NCBI GenBank assembly: GCA_963971285.1
Contig: OZ020244.1
Span: forward strand, 1,860,001-1,924,000
Direction: 5' to 3'
DNA from: Astropecten irregularis
Taxonomy: Eukaryota > Echinodermata > Asteroidea > Paxillosida > Astropectinidae
Length of the DNA stretch: 64,000 nucleotides
In this document: positions 1-12,900 of the stretch, one piece after another
How the letters are laid out: each line of letters starts with the position of its first letter
Position numbering within the stretch: position 1 is the stretch's first letter
Position numbers and translations under genes: made by a program
Notes under the pieces: model-generated
Seen by the model: only the letters and a program-made list of their open reading frames with translations
Databases searched by the model: none
What the model was told of the DNA's origin: nothing

Positions 1-1044
1 TTGCCGCACCTGTGCATTAGAGCCGTAGGATATTATTGCAAAAAACAGAGATCTGACAGTAATTAAAACAGTTCCCTAATCAAATTAGAATCAAATTTAG
101 GCGTTCAAGGGTCAACAGCTTCTGAATACAGTATCTGATGTTGATAATGATTATTGATGAACAGAAACGTCAAATCAACTGTGAATGAAAAAGAGAAAAT
201 TTCATTTTCTACCAATTTGGGCCCATCGGGTTGTTTTGTTTCTGCCAATAACCTTCCCTCTTGATGAGCCGGTAATCTTCCCCAGGCCTTCCCAAACACA
301 GCCCTGTTTGCAGAGCACCAGGCAAACTGACACACTTTTTATTAAAAGATTTAAAGTACCATGAACTTTGTTCTTATCGTCTTCTTGCATTGCCTGCCAA
401 GTGACCGTGCTACAAATCAAAACAAGTCCAGAACCTCCTTCCCCTCCAACTTAATTGATAGGTTGTTGTCTTACTCATCCCCAAAACAGAAATTAATTTC
501 ATCCAAAGTGGGATTTATTGTTTTAGAGAAGGAAAGTGATCTGCTCATAAGGATTAGACTTAGTTGCAATTTTTGGTGGCCACTCAAAAAGCACTGAGTA
601 TGCAGTGCAGATACACGCCTCTGAAAGGGTTTAGCCTCATTTAGATCATTCCAACACCCCAAAGTAAGATCTTAATGTTTTAACTATGATTAACCATGGC
701 GCCTGATGCCATATCAGATTCCAATTAATCCACTGGACCCGGCAGGCTTGGTGGTCTACTGGTATGATATCTGCACTAGTTAGGAAACTGTACATGTAGG
801 TCATGGATTCAAAACTTTGAATCCCACCTGAGCCACCGCATGATTTTTTGGGGGCCATGGGCATTCTAAAGCACTGACCAAGTAGTGCGGATACACGCCA
901 GTGAATGGGTAAACCTGATTTGAAACAAATAAGATAAATGGATGAACACATCATTTGCTGACAGTATTTATACTTTTGTTCATTCCTTTGCAACCCCTGT
1001 TCATATTATTGTTTGCATTTCTTTTCAGCTAAAGTCATAAGATT

Positions 1045-1262
1045 TCAATGTTTCAGTCATTGAAAAGTGCACATAGAAAAATTGACTGCGAGTGGAATTC
1101 AAACCAGCGGCCTCCTGAATACCATATTGGCACTCTTATCCAGCTCTATGTTGGTGATGTCCCTAATAGTCAATTACATTGTGTCTTTGTTCATTTGCCA
1201 GTCAGAAGCCATGAAACCACTCACATACCGCTATATATCCCAAGGATCATTTAAGAAAATAA
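1045..1262 (-). mobile_element. tRNA-derived SINE, reversed
   Basis: On the minus strand: GATCCTTGGGATATAGCGGT, then GGCTTCTGACTGGC, GGGACATCACCAACATAGAG and a box-B-like CTGGTTTGAATTCC. Matches the plus copy at 44276-44460. Confidence 0.65.
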
Positions 1263-1683
1263 GATAAGCGCAGCAACCTGAGAAACAGTACATGGGGATC
1301 ACTCAAAGAGGATGCAGCTTTTTAATCAATTTAATCATCAAATGGCCACAAGGAAAACTGACTGCAAGTTCAGTTTCCCCTGTGGTTATTTTATGATAAG
1401 ATTAAAATTTTGTTAATTAAGACGTTATCATTGTTTGGCACTATAGGCATGATAGAAGTAGAGAACATGTAGGACAGACTTACATAGTATGAATCCTTTT
1501 ATGAATGGTTGACTAAATAGCCTATAATGATAATTGACAGTATTCAATCTATGTGGATAGGCAGTGCAATGGTTGACCAGTTACTTTTTTTTGCACAATT
1601 TATCCCAATTGAAAGCTTAATGCAGACATATGAATATAATCATTGAAACTGAAAATAACATCACCATCTTGGTCTTTCCAGCA

Positions 1684-1900
1684 AGATGGGGTGTGGTTTG
1701 TGACGATATCTCTGTTACATCAGTGAACTCACAACATTCATTATCCCTAATACTTTATAGTGCACATTCACTGTTCATCAAATGAGAATGAAGTCAATCT
1801 GCTCACTTGAATAGGGAAATACACACATGTGCTAATTCAGAAGTCATAGTAACGGAAAATAGGTGCGAGTTCATTGATGTAACAGGGATACCGTCAAAAA
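1684..1900. mobile_element. Foldback MITE, TGTAACAGGGACACCGTCAAA family
   Basis: TCTGTTACATCAGTGAACTC at the left faces GAGTTCATTGATGTAACAGG at the right. The interior ATGAGAATGAAGTCAATCTG is shared with 20668-20898. Confidence 0.7.
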
Positions 1901-2358
1901 TATTAGCAAAATATTATGTTTGTTTTCAATGCTGTCCTTTTCCATCAGAATCAACATTACGTGTACATTTGAACAAATTACAATGAATGGCACGGGACAC
2001 TCTGAGGGACTTTAGAGTTAATTAAATATGGAAGCATTATTTAGGTTAGCAGAAGTAAATTCTTTTGTTCTCTAACCCATTTAACAACAGACATTCGCTG
2101 AAACAAGAATAGAATTCCACAGTAGCAAACAAAAGAGGAGAATAATGCAGGGGAAAGGAAAAACACATTAAAAATGTAATTTGTGAACAGACATGTTTGC
2201 ATTTCTGTGTTGAAAGAAAATGAGTCTATATTCTTGATGAGTATGTATAGTTATTATTGAGTGAGTGAACATGGATCTATTCAAACTATTCCAGGTTTGA
2301 ATGCTTTGAAATGTATCCAAACACATTGCAAACTTTTGCCCAAATAGAATTGTCTTAT

Positions 2359-2571
2359 TTTAAAGGTAGTACTTTGGTAAGAAACCAAAACAGAAATGTT
2401 CACAGATTTACGTATAACTTACAGGGTGTGAAGATGGTGGTGGTAGAAACATACCGTTTTAAAACATTTTTCTGCCTGAAATGGTGTATTTATCCAGAAA
2501 TTAGTAAAACAACGACCACAAATCTTTTTGATCTTTTAAAAGATCAAAAATAAAAGAGAAAAGACTTAAGA
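2359..2571 (+). mobile_element. TIR-A element, left part
   Basis: TTAAAGGTAGTACTTTGGT start and the interior words AACAGAAATGTTCACAGATT, ATAACTTACAGGGT, GAAACATACCGTTTTAA and TGTATTTATCCAGAAA define the family whose fullest copy is at 20259-20640. The right half is missing. Confidence 0.75.
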
Positions 2572-2677
2572 AATACAGTACATGATGCAAAAATGATAGG
2601 TTATTGATAATTAAACCAAAATGCAGATTAGCTTCAAGACCTGCATGTCAGCTGATGATACAGTTCTTTCTATATAC

Positions 2678-2882
2678 ACAGGTGTACACTTCAAAAAGTG
2701 CGCATGCGTGATAGTGCCTCGTTTTGAAGTCACGATCAAAACCGCCAGAGTGTAAACCCGTGTATTGTCTTCGACAATGGACTGGTTTACACTTCGAAAA
2801 GTGCGCATGTGTGGAAGTGCCTCGTTTTGAAGTTGCGATCAAAATCTAAGATGGCCGCCAAGGTGTAAACCCGTGTATTGTA
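2678..2882 (+). repeat. Two direct copies of a 102-bp repeat
   Basis: Both copies carry ACACTTC-AAAAGTGCGCATG, GTGCCTCGTTTTGAAGT, GCGATCAAAA or ACGATCAAAA, and GTGTAAACCCGTGTATTGT. Each copy has inverted ends (GGTTTACACTT / AGGTGTAAACC), so they may be adjacent MITEs. Confidence 0.7.
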
Positions 2883-3379
2883 CACTATAGAACTCACATG
2901 TGGAATCATACATGTGGTTTTTACTGGAAGTGCAAAATATGCTTTAATGCATTGCACTTAGCATTTGTGCGACAGTGTTTAGGTTGTAATTTCTTTGTAT
3001 ATTGATTGAATTAGGTAGTCTCCTCCAGAGCACTGATTGACTTTATTGATTGAAGGTAGGAGGAGTGCATCTACTTTGCTGTATGCATACAATTCTCATA
3101 CACTGTGAAGAACTGCTTACTAACTGTACATGTTTCGTACATGTTATGTGTACACATACAAATCTGGACACATGTATACATCGTGTCCAACGCATTACCA
3201 TTCCTCTTTCCAATGCATGAGTTTTTAAAGAAAACCACTGTCTCTTCTTGTTCTTACAATGCTCTTGTCAAAAAAGCATTGCAGAAGCAGAAAAATCTGT
3301 ACTTATGAGATTCTATTTCATGGATTAGGGATAAATTTTCAGTGTACTTCAACTTTTTCAAGTTACGAAGGATTTCTCA

Positions 3380-3486
3380 CTTAATCAGTTAGTGTAGATT
3401 TTTTTGCGCTAAACCTGTTAGCAAAGAATGAGGATCATGTAAGCACAGCATTGTTCGGTAAGAAGAGCCATGAAATTGGGCCTGGT
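3380..3486. repeat. MITE fragment, TTCTCACTTAATCAGTTAG type
   Basis: Shares TTCTCACTTA-TCAG, AGTGTAGA and AAAGAATGAGGATCAT with 7615-7690 and ends CCATGAAATTGGGCC. Confidence 0.5.
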
Positions 3487-3880
3487 TGAGACCAGATTTG
3501 TTACATGTGTCACTTTTATGAAACACTTGTACTGAAAGGTACATACAAAATACCCATAGGCCTACAGATATTCTGATTAAAAACAACCTCATGAACTGCT
3601 AAATGGCACATTACACCATACACATGTGTGCCATCAGCACTTGACCATGGAGTGACTTTCCCTGTATATTGGTTCATTGTTGACAGATGCAAACCAGGCT
3701 ATGCCAATTTCACAAGTCTGCCATGCATACATGTATGTTTGTGTTGTTTGTACGTTGTCTACATAGTATAGTCAATAGGGATTTTTCATGAATAGTGTGG
3801 ATAAAATGTATGTTTTTGTACTGGAATATGACTGTGGATTAGAGGAAGAACATTGAAACCATTCTTGTCCTCGAACAGAT

Positions 3881-4020
3881 AATGGGAGACTTTGGAGAAC
3901 CGGTCTTTGTGTCAACAGCGCACGTGCACGCACAAAACAATGCGCGCATGCTCACAATTGCGCAAGCATGGTTTGCGCGTGCGCTGTTGACTCAAGACCG
4001 ATTCTCCAAAATCTCCCATT
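3881..4020. mobile_element. 140-bp foldback with alternating CG/CA core
   Basis: AATGGGAGACTTTGGAGAAC faces GATTCTCCAAAATCTCCCAT. Inner arms TCAACAGCGCACGTGCACGC and GCGCGTGCGCTGTTGAC pair. It directly abuts the SINE at 4021. Confidence 0.75.
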
Positions 4021-4192
4021 GACTATTAGGGACACCACCAATGTAGGGCTACATGTAGATAGCTCAGTTGGTAGAGCGCCGGTACGGTACTCTGGAGGTC
4101 ACTGGTCCGAATCCCGCTCCAGTAAATTTTTCTTTATTCAATGACTTAAAATTAACCAGTCAGTTTGTCTTGTGGTAATTTGATAATAAGAA
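4021..4192 (+). mobile_element. tRNA-derived SINE
   Basis: GACTATTAGGGACACCACCA, A box TAGCTCAGTTGGTAGAGCG, B box GGTCCGAATCC, then the tail AATGACTTAAAATT. The A and B boxes are the internal pol III promoter of a tRNA. The acceptor and anticodon arms do not fold as a functional tRNA, so this is a SINE head. Confidence 0.7.
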
Positions 4193-5020
4193 AAGGTACA
4201 TTCTTTTGATGTTTGATCTTAAATTAAAATGCCATGAAGCACTGAATAAACATCGGGAATCAAGTGAACATGTTTGTACAAAGTCTAACTCATCAAGTTG
4301 TCAACACTGTGTCTTCTGAGCATTCTCCTGGGTTGACGCAAGTATGCATCATGAATTTCACAAATTACAATTACATGTTCAGGTACATGAACCAACCCAT
4401 GTATTCTCTACATCCTTTCAAGTCTTGGTATTGAATGTGTGCCATGTGATATACAGCTGCATTTGAACAGCGGAGAAAGAAACCACTCCAAGTGGACATA
4501 TCTAGCCAGGCAAATGTGTGGCCCAGATAACATATTTGCTGTACACTCCGACCTTTTGTAGGACAAAATAAACGTAGGCTAACGTTCGTTAAAACTCACA
4601 GGGGAATGCCGCCTTAACGACCACAGCGGGATCCACATATATTGTCTGTTTGCTCGGTAGGTTTTCATAGTGATTTAAAGAACAATGGTTTGTACACAGC
4701 AATTTGGAGCCAGGCATTTATTTCTGTCATTAACAGATATTATTTCAGTACAAATTCCCAATGCTTAGGTTGGAAAGAACTTGAATTCCTACAAAATACT
4801 GCTGAAGAGTAAACTGCAAAAATAACTGCTGCAAGCTAAAGTAGATAAAGAACTATTGGTCTAACTTCTCTCCGAAGACAGCACATGATGATATGATGAT
4901 GATTAGACACCCAAGACTTAAGAAAAGATCTAAACAATCTTGAGAGCATGAGTTTCCAATTGATAAGCTTATTGCAAGGTTTTTATGTCATGTTCTTGGT
5001 CTTCTTCCTTCTCTCTGTAG

Positions 5021-5134
5021 TCAGTGCCAGCCTGTGAGGCTATGGATGGTTGCCTACATTGCCTTGCCCTGGAGTATCCACACATCAAGTTCTGCTCTGT
5101 CTGTGCAGTGGACGTTAATCTCAGCCAAAACTTT
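5021..5134 (+). CDS. PDCL: Phosducin-like protein 1 (PDCL), internal exon
   Basis: This internal exon encodes 38 residues starting SVPACEAMDGCLHCLALEYP and continuing through HIKFCSV to SQNF. The pattern CxAM, CLxCLAxEYP and KFC is the hallmark of the phosducin family thioredoxin-like domain, helix 2 plus the following strand. The acceptor follows a pyrimidine tract (ttccttctctctgtag) and the donor is gtgagt. Phosducin-like protein 1 acts in the cytosol with the CCT/TRiC chaperonin to fold G-beta and assemble G-beta-gamma. The exon starts in phase 0, so the previous exon, off the left edge, should end just after the HIYED-like strand. Phosducin itself is an alternative, but the tail encoded by the last exon favours PDCL. 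Confidence 0.9.
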
Positions 5135-5405
5135 GTGAGTATCCCCGAATAATCACATTCTTATATCGCAAACCCAGTGCCATCATTTGATCTTTTTCCG
5201 ATTTATCAAACCAATGATTCCTCAAAAGCGCCCTAGGCAATGTAGTTCGAAAGCCTGATGAAACCTTTATGAAAGATGATGAGATGAAGATACAGTTTTA
5301 GAGGTGGGAGGAAAACCCCAGAGTAATATTCTGGGTATAAAACCCACATAGTCAGGTAGGGACTGAAAACCCAATCCACTTGTGGACCGAGCCAGACTCA
5401 AACCT

Positions 5406-5560
5406 GCGGTCGATTTCACGAAGCACTAAGATTTATCTTAAGTGTGAATTCATCTTAATTGCTAAGCAACGTGTGATGTCACAATACAAATCACTATGGT
5501 GATACTGAAATACTCATCTTAAGATTAATCTTAGTGCTTTGTGAAATCCAACCCTGGGCC
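5406..5560. mobile_element. Foldback MITE, GAAGCACTAAGATT arms
   Basis: Left CGATTTCACGAAGCACTAAG pairs with right CTTAGTGCTTTGTGAAATCC; the interior has TTGCTAAGCAACGTGTGATG. Same family as 26299-26452. Confidence 0.75.
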
Positions 5561-6072
5561 GCCAGAGGTGGAAGGCAAGGGAAGAACGACTTCACCAATA
5601 TGAGTGCTCTAAATGATAAATAAATAATGATCATCTAGACAGAATAACCGACCCATGTACAACCTGGAGATGTTTTGTGAAGGCCTTAATGATGAAATCT
5701 GGAGACCTTATTGCCTATGAGGAGCATCGCTCATATAAACAAATGAAGCCATCATGTGCTATATTATTACAACAGTTGGCATTCCCAGTAGCCTCATCAG
5801 GATCTGTGTTGATGGATATAAAGCCATGTATACCATTAGTTGTCATCACTGGTCAGAGTAATGGTGCTCTTTGCTTCTCATATCCAGTTCCGTGTTAATG
5901 TAGCTGGATGCTTGCTCGCTCTTAATGGCCAATGAACTCTGCTGTTGTATTGAGATATAAAAGGGCCTGCAGGTTGACATAAACTTTCATTGTGAAGTTT
6001 ATTATTAAGCTAGTATACTTGACTTGATTGATTGCATTACTTTGGAAATTTATGCTGTTTTCAGTAGTGCTT

Positions 6073-6211
6073 CTTAAAGGTACAGCACAGGATTGGTAAC
6101 ATACCCAAACAGAAATGTTCACAGATTTACATAACTTTCAGGATATGAAGATGCTTCTGGTAGAACATACCGTTAACATATTTCCGCCTGAGATGGTCGA
6201 TTTTGGTCTGT
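6073..6211 (+). mobile_element. TIR-A element, left fragment
   Basis: CTTAAAGGTACAGCACAGGA, then the shared AACAGAAATGTTCACAGATT and AACATACCGTTAACAT words; breaks off after the CCGCCTGAGATGG region. Confidence 0.7.
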
Positions 6212-7436
6212 TTTCCGGACACCTTCCCATGCTAGGTTCATTGATGTCATTTCCTCTTCTACTGTGCGATACAAGGTGATCTTGGGCCGTCCTTTCCTCT
6301 ACCTTGGGGTGTCCATTGAAGGGCTATTCTTGTGTTCAGGCAAGGCTACCACATTATCTCAGTCCTGTTGGGCCTGCTCTATTCCTTTGACATTGTCCTT
6401 TTAGAAAAAAATTTCTTCCAGGTTAATAGACATTTCTGCCATCTTTATCTCTTGAGTGATGGACCACAGCCATCCCCATGCTGGAACTATGTACATTACA
6501 AATGAAACATTGCGCTATACAATACCAACACTTGAGTCATGCTATAGATGTACTCACAGGATGTTTGGTCGGTAGGCTGTGTTTTTTTTTCAAGATTGAT
6601 TCGTTCTACCCAATGCCGTGATTACATCTTTCCGATGCTATCTCCTCTGGAGCATTTAAAGATAAAACATCCAGGGTTTTTTCTTCTTCCTTAACTCGGG
6701 GCAAAATGTTAGATTGCAATCGCTCACTGTGCTGTGTTGCAGGTTTGTGGGAATTTGTTAACAGTCCAGAGTCCGTGCAGTAACAGAATAAGTCTACAGA
6801 TAGCCAAGAATTGAATATTTGGAATAGTTGCCACATTGACATAAACATTCAAGATGTCTGTGTAACCATGACAGGAATGGTTTTATTTCGGGGAGGATCT
6901 GGGTATCCTTTGGACACCATATTAAATAAAGTGCCAAATCCATAAGGTGCTGTGAGGCTTTTTACAATTTGAAATACTGTATGAAATATATGACAACAAA
7001 ATGGCAAGTCAGAAATTGAAGCAGAAGACAATTATTTAAAAATTCATTTAAAAATGCAAAATCTTTGAGAAGACGGTTTTAAAATCTAGCATTGCATAGC
7101 ATTACAATTAGATCATGGATATTATGCATAAAACCTTCCCTACAAATTCTGTTAAAAACTTACAAAGTTCTACCCCGTCCAGATTTGAGACTGGTTTTAC
7201 TCTCAGATCCTCTTTGCTGTTGTTGAATCTTATTTCATCTGCAATTTACATTACAAGGTTTTTGTTACTGATACATTTGAACATTCTGTTTTTTTCTGCA
7301 ATCCAAGCTAAATTTGATAAAATTATATTTCATGAGATGCATGTATGTTGCCTGAAAGCTTGACAGATATTCCTCACATTTTTTGGTTTTGCCTTTCATC
7401 TTGAAATTGAGCCAAAAAGGTTTTTCACTTGACAAA

Positions 7437-7695
7437 CAGGGCCCAATTTCATGGATCTGCTTACCACTAGCATACAGACAACATATGCAGAAACAGACAA
7501 ATTTGTGCAAAGTATTAAGTGCCATATCCTATTTTATGGAATAGGGAGGAATTATCCATTTTGTACATGTACATACTGTATAGTATGTACAATTTATGGT
7601 TCACATAATAAGGGGTTCTCACTTACTCAGCTAGTGTAGAAATTCAGCATTAGCCCTGTATAGTAAAGAATGAGGATCATAAGTACATAATTCTG
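7437..7695. repeat. MITE, GGGCCCAATTTCATGGATCTG left end
   Basis: Starts GGGCCCAATTTCATGGATCT and contains TTCTCACTTACTCAGCTAGT and AAAGAATGAGGATCATAAG, as at 3380-3486. The right end is eroded. The small frames here are not coding. Confidence 0.5.
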
Positions 7696-9287
7696 CAGTA
7701 AGTAGGGCAAGGATGTAAGACCCAGTTATTGAAATGCATGATGTATGCAAGCCAGCATCCATCCCCTAAGACAATGGTCTGAATAATTAAAATAGAAACA
7801 CTTGTGACTCGGCCATCAGATGTATAAGAAGAAACAAGCAGACAGTGTGTTTGCATGTATAGCAATTTGAAGTGCATGGAGCATCCAGGGGCCTTTTGTG
7901 GCATTCAGTCTTCGTTAGTGTTAGCATCGGCCGGAACAGAGAGAGAGATAATCAACATAGATTATTTCACCCTCTATCCCCGAGCACCCATCCAAACAGG
8001 GTTAAAAAATTGGCTGGAGGACCCCAAGGCTCTTCAAGGATGAGAAGTGACTGCCGGTGGGGATAGTAGGGACTCTGACAGAGAGATGCCAAGAGATTGG
8101 CAAATGGGTCTTAGAGTGTGTCTGGTCTGTCTCCGGTTGGTAAGGAGGGAGGTAGTGAATGCATCCGCCCTCTGGCCGGCATGACACAGTTCACGCTTGG
8201 GGGAACAGCATTGATTGCATACAGCTGAACCAATAACATATCCATTAAACACGACTGTTTGCCAGCCCTGAACATATGCATACACTTCAATTCCAAGGTG
8301 TCTGGGGTGTGGCAACAGTAGATGCTTCCATTAAAGAGATTCAGAATGTGTCCATAGAGAGGCATTCACTGAGGGAACCGCTAACATCCTTATATGTCCC
8401 CATGGGCCCTATCTTAGTCCTAGCATCAGTATCACAACAGCATTCCTAGATGTCACATCGTCTTGCCATGATCAAGGATTGTAAACAGCATGGCAAACAC
8501 TCCATACAATCCATCTTTAGACTGACAGTCACTCTCAGACCTTCCTTCCTCCATGCTCAGACTCACAGAGTCTGCCAAGATACAGTGTTTGCACAAATCA
8601 CAAACAACTGGATATATTTGTTCACTGGACGACTCTCAAATCTACAAGGTTTGACCTTAATGCATTGCTGCTGGCCAAACACGAGTCAAAACAGCAATAG
8701 ACTGTCAAACCCTCTCAGAAAAGTCTGGATAACTAGTCTAAATAATTGCCTACTGCCCTATGCACTGCACGATCCTGATCCAGTCTCTCATATGTTGACA
8801 TACTCTGGAATTCCTCAGCATCCAAACAGTCCTTGACCAAACCTACATGTAGATGTTTTAGTTTCTGTATCATCTTCTTGGCCTGCATCATTTTTCCCTC
8901 TGTCATGTCATGTTTGACCTGCCTCCTCCACATAGCCCTGTTATACACCTGCTCCCCCACAAGGCACATGTTTCACAAGTTTCCGCATTATACATTTCTA
9001 CATTGTACATAAAATGTACAAGATCTTACCATGAAACTACTGGAATTGACTTACAATGTACTGTATTGAAATGTACATTTCTATAGTATTCACATATCTC
9101 CTCAAACTTAAATCCACAATAAGGATTCAAAATTAGTAATTGAGATTGCTGATGATGGTGCATCTTAATTAATTGTAACTGCGTCCAATGGTGTAAATAC
9201 TGTGTATGACATCAGAGTGACAACAAACAGTAGTATTAAACCTTGTGCATGTGCTTCACAAGATTGCATTTGCAAGCTGAAAGTTGA

Positions 9288-9335
9288 GAAAGATCCTGCA
9301 AGGACCGAAACACGCCATGCCCTCCTAAAGCATGT
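9288..9335 (+). repeat. Family 2 fragment
   Basis: AAAGATCCTGCAAGGACC, then GAAACACG and a CATGCCCTCCTAA spacer. A solo copy of the GATCC-stem unit. Confidence 0.6.
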
Positions 9336-9651
9336 TCTGTTTTTTCACATTTAACATTTTTAGGTGTCATGAATTGTGGCATATGTACATAAAAATGGAT
9401 GAAATTAACTACCTAGTGTTTCAAAAACATTTGGGGTTTTTTTCTTCATAGCAGTAAAGCAGTACACAAGATGCAACCTAATTGAAGAGGCAAAACCTAT
9501 GAAGCCCCACCTGTTACAAACACGAAACCACCATGAACAATGTTCAAGTGAGAAGTACTGAAAAATATATAGCAGATGGTGGTAGATTATTTTACATTCT
9601 ACATCAGAATTACTGTTATGTGATCATTCTGTAGCTGTTATTATTACTGTA

Positions 9652-9765
9652 AGTAACAGGATCTTTATTGAATTATGAAAGCTAAAATTATAGCCTTCAA
9701 TAAAGATCCTGCTAGGATCGAAACGCATCAGGCCCTCCTAACTCCAAACAATATTCAATGTAATA
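9652..9765. mobile_element. Family 2 foldback copy
   Basis: An inverted partial copy (CAGGATCTTTATTGAATTAT) faces a full unit reading ATAGCCTTCAATAAA, GATCC, TGCTA, GGATC, GAAACGCATC, AGGCCCTCC, TAACTCC. The stem is perfect; the box before it is altered. Confidence 0.7.
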
Positions 9766-9792
9766 GGTTTTTGCAGTAACACCATGAGACAT

Positions 9793-10011
9793 AGACCATT
9801 ACGAAACAGCGGCTCAGTCTCAGGCTCCAGCTCTGACATCCATGCTTCATTGAAACTGAAGCTCTGTTTTCCTCTTCATAACCAGAGAATCTATTTCCGA
9901 ACCGCTGCCAAAAGCATCTATTTTGATATACCCATTATTTGAGAATAGATTCATGAAAATGGAGCCGGAGCCTGAGATGGAGCCTGAGCCTCCATTTCGT
10001 AAACGCCCATA
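9793..10011. mobile_element. Foldback MITE, GGGCGTTTACGAAATGGAG ends
   Basis: ACGAAACAGCGGCTCAGTCT with CAGGCTCCAG at the left faces GAGCCTGAGCCTCCATTTCG with TAAACGCCC at the right. The Gly-Ser-rich minus frame 9847-10047 is read from the GGCTCC words and is not a gene. Confidence 0.75.
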
Positions 10012-12683
10012 ATTTAAACTCTTGTGTGAGTATGGGGTGGCTCTCAAAAGAGCCTGTTAACTCAACGTTCCGGTCAGGATGCTCTGGCCATCTTCTGAAG
10101 ACTGTACTTATGTACTTCCACCATGTAAATCAACCAATATTATCAATTTCTGAAATCTTCAAACCTTCCAATGCCAAACTACATGTAACATCTTTTTGAG
10201 AATGTTATCAATGAAGTAGTATCTCTCAAAATTTGTTCCGGTTCTAAAATGGAAATATTGCAGCGTGAAGAAAATCCAAATTGCTTGTTTGTATGTTTGA
10301 GGTTCCTGTATACCTTGCCTCAGTGCTTCACATTCATCCGCCAGATGGACATCACATTGCCTCTCATACTAGTAATATTCTAAAACAACACATTGAATAT
10401 TTCCTTGGTTGTTCTCCTTTAAGGTTGAATTTCACTTGATAGATATTGACACATATTGCCGTCTCTATAAATAGCCACAATTCCGCAAAATCTCCTCCAA
10501 ATTTAAGAGGGATCATGCAGGGTCTCCATGTTGGAGTGCAGTAGTGTAGTTTAAGACAGGTGTGTATTTATATTCCCAGCAAGGTGTAATCAATCAATCA
10601 AACGAAACACTGTATTCCTTCTCTGGAGTCCTGATATTTGAAGGAAATTTACAATCAGGGACACGTTGCAAGGTTGCTGATCTGAGAGCCTCAAGCAGTC
10701 ATGTTAAATAAGAAGCAGGCTGTTTATCGTCTTAATAAAAGCAGCGCAACTCCTCTCAAATTTCCTCTTTTTGTCCGCCTTTTTTTCCCGCCCAAGCCAT
10801 TGACCTGAACGCCAGCGTTCCGCTTCTCTCAATATTGTTTTATGTCCTGTGCATACATCCCAGCTCGGCTGAATTTTTTCTCCAAAGATCCTTGCGTCAC
10901 TGTGCAACCGGCTGGTGCTACTGAACTGAATGCCTTCCCATAGATCCTGAAATGAAATATGTAACACTGACCAAGAAGAGAAGCCCTTCTCCTCTTACAT
11001 AGACTCTGTTTACCTAGACTTGTTATCATCCCCTTCCCTCTCTTTTGCGGCATTATTTAATAGACGGTGTTGTGTTCTACAACTTTGGGCGAGGGAATTT
11101 GATTTGGACAGGAGCGGAACAAATTTCATGATAATTCCAGGTTTATCCTAAAACATTTTATTTTTGGTTCATGTTCACCTTTAAACTTTCTGTAAATCAT
11201 GTTGATTTCACAAAAAGTGCTCTGTTAATAAACGTTAGTGTTCAGAAAGTTGTAAAGCCTCCCCCCCCCTAATCCGTATCCCGATTATCTTTCTTGACCT
11301 CTCGTAATCCAGGATTATCCTTAATCCCTTCGAGTGCTGGGCAAAGTCGGGTGTTTTCATATCTGGTTACTGATTGCAAAAAAATTCAGGTTAACAGTTA
11401 ACCTATGTAATCACTTGGTGCCCAACGTGCATGATTTATGGTATCTTCTCTAATGTGATCGTCACTTTCGGAATGCTTTTTATGATGCTATTTTCAAGTA
11501 TTTACATGTAGATCAAGTACTTACGATGTTTCTTTTAGATCATGTTGGTGAAAAGCCTGCTTCTTTTTGGCAAAATGGACAAAATAAGTATGTATATTAC
11601 AGTTTGTTAAGCATGAGCCAAACGTTTGTCCCTTTTTTTTTCTTTCAGTTTCGGCTAACAGTTTGCAGAAATTTGTATTCGGATAATTAAACCCGGGTCG
11701 GTTCATCTATAACGGGATAAAAACACCAGCACTGATCCCTTTATTACTCCGATGGAAATGCCTAGTCGTAAAATATGAACACATCCTGATGATGGGACGT
11801 TTCCATGACGTTGCCCATGGTTATAGAATAACAATATTTTGTCCTTCACAAAGGCTCCTAAGATGAACCTTTCATTGAACAGTACAACATTTCTTATGTT
11901 TCCCCTTTTTCTAATATCCCTTTGTGTGGACATGCAGTTCTTTGTTACATCCTTTTAAAAGCATTTTCAAGTGCTTCATCAATCCAAACATTTTATAGTG
12001 TTATTATTATCATTGAATGGTTTTGATACCGAGTCATGTTTGGGCCGAGTTTATCCTTAAATCGATTCTGCATGGTAAATATGGATGGGAGTGCTTGTGT
12101 GTATGATTCATATGCCATGGGTTATTATTGTTCCAGTGGTGAAAAGATAACTGCACAAAGAATCCATTAGTATTCCTTAATTCCGTTATGGGTATTTTCC
12201 TTTCTGCAGGTTTTTGTATCAGTACTTTGTAATGAAATCATTACCCCCTGCAGTGCAATTCAAGGGAAATATGTATTGTACTCGCAGTATTATAGACCAT
12301 ACATGCCGAGAAATTACAGTACATGTACATTGATATTCCATTACAGTTCAGTGAACATACAATGAAATGCCATTGAATTGAACACAAAAACTATTAAGAA
12401 AATTAAAAGTCCATTGTTCCTACACAAGTACGGTGACTTCAATGCGTGATTCACTATAGGTCCAGAGAAATTAACAAGAATATTTTTATTGCAAAGAGTG
12501 CAAATTGACTGAACAGTATGAAACCTCCAACAGTAAAAGTAATTTTAGACTATATTCTAGTTGACGCCCCAAAGAAAATTCTTAATGACACCAATATATT
12601 TTGCAATATTGGATTCATATTTAGCTTGTTCAACCATTTAGCTCAGTCATGTCAGTGGTGCATGTACTTGGTATGACACCTCT

Positions 12684-12813
12684 GTGGATTTCACCAAACT
12701 CATCGTAATTTACTATCAATCATAGGACTTATCATAATGATGCATACGATACGATGGGTTATCCTTTATAACTCGAGTTCGGATCGATTGTAGGGCTTCA
12801 TGAAATTGACCCC
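12684..12813. mobile_element. Foldback MITE, CACCAAACTCATCGTAA / GATCGATCGTAGGGCTT type
   Basis: GATTTCACCAAACTCATCG at the left, GATTGTAGGGCTTCATGAAA with TTGACCCC at the right, with the interior GATACGATGGGTTATCCTT. Four copies lie in the window. Confidence 0.75.
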
Positions 12814-12814
12814 T

Positions 12815-12900
12815 GCACTAGTACATGTAAGCTGGAGGTTGTGGGTTCGAATCCCATCCCAGCCAGCACATGATTTTTTCATGGGCATGCAGAGGCCACA
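12815..12900 (+). mobile_element. tRNA-like SINE fragment
   Basis: AGCTGGAGGTTGTGGGTTCG followed by AATCCCATCCCAGCC contains a perfect B box. It directly abuts the right end of a MITE (12684-12813), and the A-box half is missing. Confidence 0.5.

Larger units (their letters stand above)
1..5020 (+). other. Upstream intron of PDCL, no recognised exon
   Basis: Contains the SINE, MITE and TIR-A copies listed. No sequence encoding the phosducin segment before SVPACEAM was seen. The stretches 1-1040, 1265-1680, 1905-2355, 2885-3375, 3490-3880 and 4195-4980 hold nothing recognisable beyond short imperfect repeats. The last pyrimidine tract before 5021 is the acceptor. Confidence 0.5.

Noticed and set aside
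4051-4125. Functional tRNA gene
   Set aside because: A and B boxes are present, but acceptor and anticodon arms do not pair properly, and the same head occurs with a shared tail elsewhere; a SINE.
8733-8969. Minus-strand frame with a protein-like WRRQVKHDMTEGK segment
   Set aside because: Considered as a retroelement or exon relic, but no family pattern could be supported and no splice sites fit.
9847-10047. Gly/Ser-rich small protein on the minus strand
   Set aside because: Lies within a foldback MITE; the GSGS run comes from GGCTCC words that are part of its arms.
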